This document shows positions 5,449 to 11,708 of a DNA stretch of 11,708 nt, piece after piece. A program made the position numbers and the translations under genes. The DNA is from JACDAS01 sp046262415. GTDB lineage: Bacteria; Actinomycetota; Thermoleophilia; Gaiellales; Gaiellaceae. Each line of letters opens with the position of its first letter. The first letter of the stretch is position 1. Location of the stretch: contig JBHEMU010000193.1 in assembly GCA_046262415.1 (NCBI GenBank), positions 1 to 11,708 on the forward strand, written 5' to 3'. The notes beneath the pieces were generated by a model that was given only the letters and a program-made list of their open reading frames with translations, ran no database searches and was not told the DNA's origin.

Positions 5449-6621
5449 ATGTCAGAGTCATCGTTCCGTGCGCTCGGCGTGAGCGCAGAGGTCGACGGCG
5501 CGCTCGCCGGCCACGACATCACCACGCCGTTCGCGATCCAGGACCTTGTGGTCCCCGACGCTCTCTCCGGCCAGGACATCCTGGCGAAGGCGCCGACCGG
5601 CTCCGGGAAGACGCTCGCCTTCGCGCTGCCGATCGTCGAGCGCGTGCGGCCCGCCGACGGGGCCCCCGCGGCGCTCGTCCTCGTCCCGACCCGTGAGCTC
5701 TGCGCCCAGGTCACCGGCGACCTCCAGCTCGTGGCGCGCGCCAAGGGCCTGCGCGTCGCCGCCGTCTACGGCGGCGTGCCGCTGGGCGCCCAGGCGAAGC
5801 GCGGACGCGAGGCTCACGTCCTGGTCGCGACGCCCGGCCGCCTCCAGGATCTCGTCGACCGGCGCATGATCTCGCTCGAGCACGTCCGCATCCTCGTCCT
5901 GGACGAGGCCGACCGGATGCTCGACATGGGCTTCAAGCCCCAGGTCGAGCGCATCGTCCGGCGGCTGCGACGCGACCGGCAGACGATGCTGTTCTCCGCC
6001 ACGCTCGACGGCGAGGTCGCCGATCTCGCCCGCGAGCTGACGCGCAACCCGGCTCGCTTCGAGGCGGCGCTGGCCACCGACGGCTCGCAGATCGACGTCG
6101 AGCACACGTTCGTGTCGGTCACCGCCGACGGCAAGCTCGACGCGCTGATCAGCGCGCTCGAGGAGGAGCGCGGTCTCGCGCTCGTCTTCGTCCGGACGAA
6201 GCGCGGCGCCGACCGGCTCGTCCACAAGCTCGCCCGCCGGAACGTGAGCGCGATCGCCCTCCACGGCGACATGTCGCAGAACGCCCGGGAGCGCTCGCTC
6301 GCCCGCTTCCGCGCGGGAACGGTGACCGCGCTCGTCGCCACCGACGTGGCGGCGCGGGGGCTCGATCTCGCCGAGATCACGCACGTGATCAACTTCGACC
6401 CGCCCGAGGACGACAAGGGCTACGTCCACCGGGTCGGTCGCACCGGCCGCGCCGGCAGGGGCGGCAGCGGCATCACGCTCGTCCTGCCGGAGCAGCAGGC
6501 CGACGTCAGCAGGGTCGCCACCCGGCTCGGCCACCGCGACCAGTTCGAGCGCGAGGGCATGCGCGTCGCTCCGGCCAGGCGCGTGTACACGAGCCGGCGT
6601 GGCCGCAGGTCGCGCTGGTAA
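5449..6621 (+). CDS. DEAD-box ATP-dependent RNA helicase
   Basis: This cytoplasmic ATP-dependent RNA-unwinding enzyme has 390 residues. All core motifs are visible: a Q-motif region with F6 and PFAIQ (27-31), Walker A APTGSGKT (48-55), motif Ia PTRELCAQ (80-87), GG (108-109), motif Ib TPGRL (128-132), motif II DEAD (152-155), SAT (183-185), then in the second RecA-like domain LVFVRTKRGADRL, ALHGDM, TDVAARGLD and HRVGRTGR (327-334). The C-terminus is a short basic tail (RRVYTSRRGRRSRW) with no separate RNA-binding domain such as DbpA, so it is closest in architecture to RhlE/minimal helicases. Probable work is in ribosome assembly or in resolving RNA structure at low temperature. The ATG is fixed by AAGGAG 10 bases upstream. 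The leader can pair with that site, which hints at regulated translation. Confidence 0.97.
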   Translation: MSESSFRALGVSAEVDGALAGHDITTPFAIQDLVVPDALSGQDILAKAPTGSGKTLAFALPIVERVRPADGAPAALVLVPTRELCAQVTGDLQLVARAKGLRVAAVYGGVPLGAQAKRGREAHVLVATPGRLQDLVDRRMISLEHVRILVLDEADRMLDMGFKPQVERIVRRLRRDRQTMLFSATLDGEVADLARELTRNPARFEAALATDGSQIDVEHTFVSVTADGKLDALISALEEERGLALVFVRTKRGADRLVHKLARRNVSAIALHGDMSQNARERSLARFRAGTVTALVATDVAARGLDLAEITHVINFDPPEDDKGYVHRVGRTGRAGRGGSGITLVLPEQQADVSRVATRLGHRDQFEREGMRVAPARRVYTSRRGRRSRW

Positions 6622-6625
6622 CGCG

Positions 6626-6631
6626 TAGAGT
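6626..6631 (+). promoter_or_regulatory. Possible -10 hexamer for a leaderless small-protein transcript
   Basis: TAGAGT lies just after the helicase stop and ends exactly 6 bases before the GTG at 6638, the same spacing as the TAGACT before proC. No Shine-Dalgarno of useful spacing is present. No clear -35 is seen. Confidence 0.35.
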
Positions 6632-6637
6632 CGGGGC

Positions 6638-6886
6638 GTGGCGAAGGGATACGCAGAGGGGCCGGCCGCCGAGGAGGCCGAGCGCCGGCGTGACGAGCTG
6701 GAGCAGTCGCAGGTCCGCGACGAGCGCGAGCGGATGCGCTCGGCCGTCTACGGCGCGACGAAGGACGACCCGTCGAGCCACTTCCTCGGCTGGCGCGACG
6801 ACGTCGACCCGGACCGGCTGTTCAGCTCCGGCAAGGCGTGGGGACTGACCGTGCGGCGCATTCCGCCCGGCGACCGCGTCTCGTAA
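6638..6886 (+). CDS. Small charged protein of unknown function (82 residues)
   Basis: The frame begins with GTG and runs 82 residues to TAA with the high third-position GC of a true gene. The N-terminal half is a very charged, probably coiled-coil helix (EEAERRRDELEQSQVRDERE, residues about 12-31). The second half changes character: HFLGWRDDVDPDRLF and GKAWGLTVRRIPPGD contain aromatic and glycine residues that could form a small folded region. There is no signal peptide, membrane segment or cysteine. It lies 16 bases after the helicase stop and in the same direction, so it may be co-transcribed with the helicase, or it may have its own leaderless transcript from the TAGAGT upstream. I do not recognise the family. 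A link to RNA metabolism would rest on position only. Confidence 0.7.
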   Translation: MAKGYAEGPAAEEAERRRDELEQSQVRDERERMRSAVYGATKDDPSSHFLGWRDDVDPDRLFSSGKAWGLTVRRIPPGDRVS

Positions 6887-7017
6887 GGCACGCCCGACCT
6901 CCTCCCCGCCGCGAGCCTAGTCCCAAGAACCTCGCGAGGGTGTGCCGGCTCCGCGCCGGATCGGTGACCCGGGGGCCCGGGCGGAGAGTGCTATACCTAC
7001 CTGCGAGGACCGTGACC
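6887..7017 (+). promoter_or_regulatory. korAB promoter and leader region
   Basis: This 131-base gap holds no gene I can support. A likely promoter is the extended -10 TGCTATACC (6989-6997, with TATACC at 6992-6997). GAGGA (7005-7009) is a Shine-Dalgarno 8 bases before the GTG at 7018. Upstream lie a small hairpin, CCGGC (6945-6949) with GCCGG (6955-6959), and a repeated CCCGGG (6968-6973 and 6976-6981). Neither is followed by a T tract, so neither is a convincing terminator. Confidence 0.45.
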
Positions 7018-8853
7018 GTGAGCAAGACAGTCGAGCAGGTCGACCAGGTGACCATCCGCTTCGCCGGCGACTCCGGCGACGGGATGCAGCTGACCGGCGC
7101 CCGCTTCACCAGCGAGACTGCGCAGCTCGGCAACGACCTCTCCACGCTGCCGGACTTCCCCGCCGAGATCCGCGCGCCGGCGGGGTCGCTGCCGGGAGTC
7201 TCCGGGTTCCAGATCCACTTCGCCGACCACGACATCCTCACGCCCGGCGACCGTCCGAACGTGCTCGTCGCGATGAACCCAGCGGCGCTGCGGACGAACC
7301 TGCGCGACCTGCCGCTCGGAGGCACGCTGATCGTCAATCGCGACGCCTTCACCGACCGGAACCTCGAGAAGGCCGGCTACACCGCCAACCCGCTCGAGGA
7401 CGGATCGCTCGAGGAGTACCAGCTGCACGCCGTACCGCTGACCTCGATGACGATCGAGGCGCTGAAGGGAATCGACGTGACCAAGCGCGAGGCGGAGCGA
7501 GCCAAGAACATGTTCGCCCTCGGGTTGATGTCCTGGCTCTACACCCGCCCGGTCGACGGGACGGTCGCCTCGATCGAGCGGAAGTTCGCGAGCCGGCCCG
7601 AGATCGTCGCGGCGAACGTCACCGCGCTCCGCGCCGGCTACGCCTTCGGCGAGACGACCGAGGGCTTCGCGACGCAGTACGAGGTGCTGCCGGCCAAGCT
7701 CGCTCCGGGCAACTACCGCAACATCACGGGCAACCACGCGATCGCCCTCGGTCTCGTCGCGGCGGGCGTCCAGAGCGGCCTGGACGTGTACCTCGGCGCG
7801 TATCCGATCACGCCCGCGTCGGAGATCCTGGAGACGCTGGCGGGGTACAAGCACTTCGGCGTCCGCACCTTCCAGGCAGAGGACGAGATCGCCGCGGTCG
7901 GCGCAGCCCTCGGCGCCTCGTTCGGCGGCGCGCTCGGCGTGACGACCTCGAGCGGACCCGGCATCGTGCTGAAGCAGGAGATGATCGGCCTCGCGGTGAC
8001 GCTGGAGCTGCCGCTCGTGATCCTCGACATCCAGCGTGCCGGACCCTCCACGGGCATGCCGACGAAGCCCGAGCAGGCCGATCTCCTGAACGTGCTCTTC
8101 GGGCGCAACTCCGAGTCGCCGGTGCCCGTCGTCGCCGCCGCGACTCCGGGCGGCTGCTTCGACGCGGCGATCGAGGCCTGCCGGATCGCTCTCAAGTACC
8201 GAACGCCGGTCTTCTGTCTCTCCGACGCCTACCTGGCCAACGGCTCCGAGCCCTGGCTGATCCCCGATCCGGAGACGCTCCCCGACATCTCGACCGCGTT
8301 CGCCGAGCCCGCCGCGCACGAGGGCGGCTTCATGCCGTACCTGCGCGACGTCGAGACGCTCGCCCGCCCGTGGGCGATCCCCGGCACGCCCGGGCTCGAG
8401 CACCGGATCGGCGGCCTGGAGAAGGCCGACGGCACCGGCAACGTCTCGTACGATCCGGACAACCACGAGCACATGGTCCGCGTTCGCGCTCAGAAGGTGG
8501 CCGGCATTGCGGCCGACATTCCCGAGCTCGAGGTCGATCACGAGGAGGGCGCCGAGCTGCTCGTCCTCGGGTGGGGTGGAACGTACGGCCCGATCGCCTC
8601 CGCCGTGCGGCGTGTGCGGACGGCCGGCCACAGGGTCGCCCGCGCGCATCTGACCCATCTGAACCCGTTCCCGCGGAACACGGGAGACGTGCTGCGGCGC
8701 TACGAGCGGGTGCTGGTGCCGGAGATGAACCTCGGGCAGCTGCTGAAGCTGATCCGGGCCGAGTTCCTCGTCGACGCCGTCGGCTACAACCGCGTCCGGG
8801 GGTTGCCGTTCTCCAGCTCCGAGCTGGCCGAGACGATCGAGGGAATGGTGTGA
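7018..8853 (+). CDS. korA: 2-oxoacid:ferredoxin oxidoreductase, alpha subunit (KorA type, gamma-alpha fusion)
   Basis: This is the larger subunit of a two-subunit oxidoreductase that converts a 2-oxoacid and CoA to acyl-CoA and CO2 with reduction of ferredoxin; 2-oxoglutarate is the likely substrate, as for the mycobacterial KorAB it resembles. The 611 residues begin with the gamma domain (TIRFAGDSGDGMQLTG, 12-27) fused to the alpha domain. The latter has the YPITP motif (262-266), whose threonine helps bind the 2-oxoacid, then FQAEDEIAAVGAALGASFGG, TSSGPG and the QRAGPSTGMPTKPEQADLL region. The C-terminal domain carries LVLGWGGTYG and LVPEMNLGQL. I chose the GTG at 7018 over 7012 because GAGGA is then 8 bases away. 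It overlaps korB by GTGA, so the subunits are made together. No ferredoxin or delta-subunit gene is nearby; a separate ferredoxin must serve. Confidence 0.96.
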   Translation: MSKTVEQVDQVTIRFAGDSGDGMQLTGARFTSETAQLGNDLSTLPDFPAEIRAPAGSLPGVSGFQIHFADHDILTPGDRPNVLVAMNPAALRTNLRDLPLGGTLIVNRDAFTDRNLEKAGYTANPLEDGSLEEYQLHAVPLTSMTIEALKGIDVTKREAERAKNMFALGLMSWLYTRPVDGTVASIERKFASRPEIVAANVTALRAGYAFGETTEGFATQYEVLPAKLAPGNYRNITGNHAIALGLVAAGVQSGLDVYLGAYPITPASEILETLAGYKHFGVRTFQAEDEIAAVGAALGASFGGALGVTTSSGPGIVLKQEMIGLAVTLELPLVILDIQRAGPSTGMPTKPEQADLLNVLFGRNSESPVPVVAAATPGGCFDAAIEACRIALKYRTPVFCLSDAYLANGSEPWLIPDPETLPDISTAFAEPAAHEGGFMPYLRDVETLARPWAIPGTPGLEHRIGGLEKADGTGNVSYDPDNHEHMVRVRAQKVAGIAADIPELEVDHEEGAELLVLGWGGTYGPIASAVRRVRTAGHRVARAHLTHLNPFPRNTGDVLRRYERVLVPEMNLGQLLKLIRAEFLVDAVGYNRVRGLPFSSSELAETIEGMV

Positions 8854-9878
8854 GCGGGAACGGCATCGGCAACGGGCGCGGCCGACTGATCCAGCTCACG
8901 GCCAAGGACTTCAAGACCGACCAGGAGGTGCGCTGGTGCCCGGGATGCGGCGACTACGCGATCCTGGCGGCGATGCAGGGCTTCATGCCGGAGCTCGGCA
9001 TCCAGCGCGAGCGCACCGTGTTCGTCTCCGGGATCGGCTGCGCCGCGCGCTTCCCCTACTACATGCAGACGTACGGGATGCACTCGATCCACGGCCGCGC
9101 GCCCGCGATCGCGACCGGCCTGGCGACGTCCCGGCCGGACCTGTCGGTGTGGGTCGTGACCGGCGACGGCGATGCACTCTCGATCGGCGGCAACCACCTG
9201 ATCCACGCGCTCCGCCGCAACGTCAACGTGAAGATCCTGCTCTTCAACAACCAGATCTACGGGCTGACGAAGGGCCAGTACTCGCCCACGTCCGAGGTGG
9301 GCAAGGTGACCAAGTCGACTCCGATGGGATCCCTCGACTATCCCTTCAACCCCGTGTCGCTCGCGATCGGAGCGGAGGCGACGTTCGTCGCCCGCTCGCT
9401 CGACACCGATCGCAAGCACCTGACCGAGGTGCTCCGCCGGGCCGCCGCCCACCGGGGCACGGCCTTCGTGGAGATCTACCAGAACTGCAACATCTTCAAC
9501 GACGGCGCCTTCGACGCCGTTCGCGGGCAGCACGAGAACCAGATCCGGCTCGAGCACGGCCAGCCGATCCGCTTCGGCGTGGAGGGCGAACGCGGGGTGC
9601 GCCAGCGTGCAGACGGCTCGTGCGAGATCGTCGACGTGACCGAGGCGGGCTCCCTGCTCGTCCACGACGAGCACCAGGAGCACTCGAGCCTGGCCTTCGC
9701 GCTCAGCCGCCTCGCCCACACGCCGGAGGGTCCGACCCCGATCGGCGTCTTCCGGGACGTCGAGCGCCCGGTCTACGACGAGCTGATGGCCCAGCAGCTG
9801 GAGGCGGCGACCGAGCAGCGCGGCCGGGGCGACCTCGGCGCGCTCCTGCACGCCGGCGACACCTGGACGATCTCGTAA
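8850..9878 (+). CDS. korB: 2-oxoacid:ferredoxin oxidoreductase, beta subunit (KorB type)
   Basis: KorB binds thiamine diphosphate and one [4Fe-4S] cluster, and does the catalysis with KorA. The 342 residues contain WCPGCG (29-34) giving C30 and C33, C64 in GIGCAARFPYY, and C213 in YQNCNIF. These four cysteines are spaced as in two-subunit archaeal enzymes, where they hold the cluster. The diphosphate-binding motif starts at GDGDALSIGGNH (105-116) and ends with NNQIYGLTKGQYSPT (133-147). The C-terminal part (about 215-342) follows DGAFDAVR and includes EHSSLAFALSRL. The GTG start overlaps the korA TGA. An N-terminal glycine/asparagine-rich stretch (residues 2-12) precedes the conserved region and may be disordered. 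Such enzymes are often oxygen-sensitive, although the actinobacterial ones work in aerobes. Confidence 0.96.
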   Translation: MSGNGIGNGRGRLIQLTAKDFKTDQEVRWCPGCGDYAILAAMQGFMPELGIQRERTVFVSGIGCAARFPYYMQTYGMHSIHGRAPAIATGLATSRPDLSVWVVTGDGDALSIGGNHLIHALRRNVNVKILLFNNQIYGLTKGQYSPTSEVGKVTKSTPMGSLDYPFNPVSLAIGAEATFVARSLDTDRKHLTEVLRRAAAHRGTAFVEIYQNCNIFNDGAFDAVRGQHENQIRLEHGQPIRFGVEGERGVRQRADGSCEIVDVTEAGSLLVHDEHQEHSSLAFALSRLAHTPEGPTPIGVFRDVERPVYDELMAQQLEAATEQRGRGDLGALLHAGDTWTIS

Positions 9879-9890
9879 ACCTGCGGGTCC

Positions 9891-9899
9891 TGCGAGACT
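9891..9899 (+). promoter_or_regulatory. Weak -10-like element before msrA
   Basis: TGCGAGACT is a TGN extension plus GAGACT, one base from the TAGACT seen before proC, ending 7 bases before the msrA ATG. GGAG (9902-9905) is too close to the ATG to be an effective Shine-Dalgarno. No -35 is visible. Confidence 0.22.
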
Positions 9900-9906
9900 A
9901 CGGAGC

Positions 9907-10389
9907 ATGGACAAGGCAACGTTCGCGGCGGGCTGCTTCTGGGGCGTCGAGGCCGCCTTCCGCTCACTCGACGGCGTCACCGCCACGCGCGTCGGCTACA
10001 CCGGCGGCCACGCAGTCGATCCGAGCTACGAGGCGGTGTGCTCCGACACGACCGGCCATGCCGAGGCGGTCGAAGTCACCTACGACCCCGAGCGGCTCTC
10101 CTACGAGGACCTGCTCGACGTCTTCTGGGCCAAGCACGACCCGACCCAGCTCAACCGGCAAGGCTACGACGTCGGGACGCAGTACCGCACCGCGATCTTC
10201 GTCCACTCGCCCGGGCAGGCGGCAGCCGCGACGGCCTCCCGCGACGCGCTGCAGCAGACGCTGACCCGCCCGATCGCGACCGAGATCGTCCCGGCGACGG
10301 AGTTCTACGAGGCGGAGGACTACCACCAGCAGTACCTCGAGAAGCGCGGCCGGGCGAGCTGCCACGTGAATCTGCAGCCCGCCGGCTGA
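9907..10389 (+). CDS. msrA: Peptide-methionine (S)-S-oxide reductase
   Basis: MsrA reduces methionine S-sulfoxide in proteins back to methionine, repairing oxidative damage. The 160-residue protein is a complete single-domain enzyme. It has the active-site motif GCFWG with catalytic C10, TRVGYTGGH, the EAVCSDTTGHAEAVEVTYDP block that lines the substrate pocket, LLDVFWAKHDPTQLNRQGYDVGTQYR, and near the C-terminus C152 in RASCHVN, which probably resolves the sulfenic acid. No MsrB domain is fused and no signal peptide is present, so it should act in the cytosol. It begins 28 bases after korB. A GAGACT hexamer (9894-9899), 7 bases before the ATG and preceded by TGC, could give a nearly leaderless transcript, although read-through from korAB is equally possible. 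Confidence 0.98.
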   Translation: MDKATFAAGCFWGVEAAFRSLDGVTATRVGYTGGHAVDPSYEAVCSDTTGHAEAVEVTYDPERLSYEDLLDVFWAKHDPTQLNRQGYDVGTQYRTAIFVHSPGQAAAATASRDALQQTLTRPIATEIVPATEFYEAEDYHQQYLEKRGRASCHVNLQPAG

Positions 10390-10401
10390 CCCGCCCGGGA
10401 G

Positions 10402-11685
10402 GTGGGACGCGCTCTGTGCCTGTTGGCGCTCGCCTCCGTGGCGGTGCCGGCCGGTGCGGGTGACACGGTCTCACAGCCTTCGTCCCTCGTCAGGGGTGAG
10501 CCGGATCAGGTCCTCTCGTGGTCGCCCGATGGCCGCTCGATCGCCGTCGATCGGGCCGGCCGAACACTCTTGCTGACGCCGGAGGGAGCGCCGGTACGCC
10601 GGCTGCCGCTGGCGTGGGGCGTCTGGTCACCGGACTCGACGGCGCTCGCGCTCGGCGGCGGCAAACTCATCGTCCTCGACCTGCGAAGTGGCGTCAGGAC
10701 TGTCGTCGCAGCGGGCGGCGGGATCGGGTACGTCGGGTGGTCCCCCGACAGCCGGCAGCTCGTCTACGAGCGGAGCTACGTCTCGAGGGGCTGCAACGAC
10801 TCCATCTCGATCGTGAACCGCGACGGGACCGGCGCCCGGACGCTCGCGGTCGGTCAGCAGCCGGCGTGGTCCCCGCTGGGCGACCGCATCGCCTACGCAC
10901 CATGCCGCGAGCGCGGGATCTGGACGATACGACCCGACGGGACCGAGCACGCGCCGCTCTCGCTACGCGGCTCCGAGCCGCGGTGGTCCCACGACGGCTC
11001 GCGCCTGACCTACGAAGGCTCCGGAAGGGTCTTCGTCCTCGACCTCGCCAACCGCAACGAGCGCGACCTCGGCCCCGGTTGGGGCGCATCGTGGGCGCCG
11101 CGCCGCGACCTGCTCCTCGTCGCCGCTCGACGCGAGGCGGGCGCGATCTACAAGCCGGACGCCGGCGGCGCGCGCGTCTTCCGGGGCGACGGCACGCTGC
11201 TCCGCGAGGTGGCCGGCCTCGTCGCCGTCTCGTGGTCGCCGTCGTCCGACCGTCTCCTGCTGCACGGCAGCGGGTCCCCTCGCCTTTACACGAGCCGCGT
11301 CGACGGCGGCGCCGTCGTCAGCATCGGTCGCGGCAGCTACTGGCACGCAGCGTGGTCGCCCGACGGCAAGGCGGTCGCGTACTCCACCCGCGGCTGCGCG
11401 CCCGGCCGCGGCGTCTACGTCGTCTCGGCCGACGGCCGCGGACGCCGCCGCCTCAGCGACCACTGCACTCTGTGGGGAACGCACGCAGGAGAGACGCTCG
11501 AGGGAACGGCGGGGCCGGACACCATCCTCGCGGAACAGGGCGACGATATCGTGCTTGCCAGAGACGGCCGCCGGGACTTCGTCGACTGTGGAGACGGCGC
11601 CGATCGGGTCGACGCCGACCCCCTCGACCGCGTCGCCGCGGACTGCGAGACGGTCAGGCGCCTGAGCAGCTACACCTTCCGGTAG
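10402..11685 (+). CDS. Secreted beta-propeller (PD40/WD40-like) protein with RTX-like C-terminal module
   Basis: This 427-residue exported protein is of unknown role. Residues 1-20 look like a short signal peptide (MGR, then ALCLLALASVAVPA, with a likely AGA/GD cut). Residues about 38-362 contain eight WSPDG-like motifs (for example SWSPDGRSIA, GWSPDSRQLV, RWSHDGSRLT, AWSPDGKAVA), each followed by strands, as in TolB-type PD40 propellers. Residues about 364-423 form four degenerate nine-residue Gly/Asp repeats (GTAGPDTIL, AEQGDDIVL and two more), resembling RTX calcium-binding repeats, with VDCGDGADRV and a second cysteine that could make a disulphide. Eight motifs are more than the six blades of TolB. 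The GTG is 12 bases after the msrA stop and in the same frame; GGGAG touches it, so the exact start is uncertain. No enzymatic motif is seen; binding of protein, glycan or calcium is inferred. Confidence 0.88.
   Translation: MGRALCLLALASVAVPAGAGDTVSQPSSLVRGEPDQVLSWSPDGRSIAVDRAGRTLLLTPEGAPVRRLPLAWGVWSPDSTALALGGGKLIVLDLRSGVRTVVAAGGGIGYVGWSPDSRQLVYERSYVSRGCNDSISIVNRDGTGARTLAVGQQPAWSPLGDRIAYAPCRERGIWTIRPDGTEHAPLSLRGSEPRWSHDGSRLTYEGSGRVFVLDLANRNERDLGPGWGASWAPRRDLLLVAARREAGAIYKPDAGGARVFRGDGTLLREVAGLVAVSWSPSSDRLLLHGSGSPRLYTSRVDGGAVVSIGRGSYWHAAWSPDGKAVAYSTRGCAPGRGVYVVSADGRGRRRLSDHCTLWGTHAGETLEGTAGPDTILAEQGDDIVLARDGRRDFVDCGDGADRVDADPLDRVAADCETVRRLSSYTFR
11491..11670 (+). other. RTX-like Asp/Gly repeat module in the propeller protein
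   Basis: Within the propeller gene this part encodes about 60 residues with four successive nine- to ten-residue units of the form G-x-x-x-x-D-x-hydrophobic, degenerate forms of the GGxGxDxUx calcium-binding repeat. Two cysteines flank the last unit. Only a few repeats are present, fewer than in true RTX toxins, so calcium binding may be weak or stabilise the C-terminus after export. Confidence 0.6.
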
Positions 11686-11708
11686 CGCGTCTCCGCGAGG
11701 CAGAAGAC

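Noticed and set aside
6945..6981. Hairpins between the small protein gene and korA as an intrinsic terminator
   Set aside because: The stems are GC-rich but no T tract follows; I noticed no run of four or more T anywhere in the window.
6997..8658. A 553-codon minus-strand open frame opposite korA
   Set aside because: Antisense shadow without domain motifs; korA is unambiguous on the + strand.
1..11708. Mobile element, CRISPR array, toxin-antitoxin or defence system
   Set aside because: I saw no direct-repeat arrays, terminal inverted repeats, transposase or integrase motifs, nuclease motifs or local change in base composition; the recognised genes are housekeeping or envelope functions.

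Overview
The window is uniformly very GC-rich and densely coding. G or C fills almost every third codon position, GTG and CTG starts are used, and gene junctions are tight ATGA/GTGA/CTGA overlaps. Gene content (two-subunit KorAB-type 2-oxoacid:ferredoxin oxidoreductase, an actinobacterial-style DEAD-box helicase, and a propeller protein with an RTX-like cysteine-bearing tail) suggests a chromosomal piece of a high-GC Actinomycetota. Thermoleophilia (Gaiellales/Solirubrobacterales-like) is my best guess, from memory of family resemblance and not from a search. I see no phage, transposon, CRISPR, tRNA or rRNA signal.

Layout. Bases 1-180 hold the 3' end of an unidentified + strand gene. It converges, stop to stop with 4 bases between, on a four-gene minus-strand operon that reads right to left: an AlkA/HhH-GPD DNA glycosylase (3137-2247), proC (2237-1413), 6-phosphogluconolactonase (1416-727, apparently a CTG start overlapping the proC stop) and a winged-helix regulator (724-185). 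A short divergent control region (about 3138-3205) with two abutting palindromes separates this operon from a + strand pair: a class I SAM methyltransferase (3206-3883) overlapping by ATGA a polytopic Wzy/O-antigen-ligase-like protein (3880-5325). Then come a DEAD-box RNA helicase (5449-6621) behind a roughly 100-base leader that can pair with its own ribosome binding site, and a small charged protein (6638-6886). korA (7018-8853) and korB (8850-9878) overlap by GTGA, and are followed by msrA (9907-10389) and a secreted eight-motif beta-propeller protein with an RTX-like tail (10402-11685).

How the genes fit together. KorAB would convert a 2-oxoacid (most likely 2-oxoglutarate) and CoA to the acyl-CoA with reduction of ferredoxin. 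Pgl (oxidative pentose phosphate pathway) and ProC (proline synthesis) are further central-metabolism genes. MsrA and the glycosylase are repair functions. The methyltransferase/ligase pair points to envelope glycan work. The window is mostly ordinary housekeeping sequence. The points most worth a second look are the helicase leader, the CTG start of pgl, a recurring -10-like hexamer 6-8 bases before start codons that suggests leaderless transcription, and the propeller/RTX-like exported protein.
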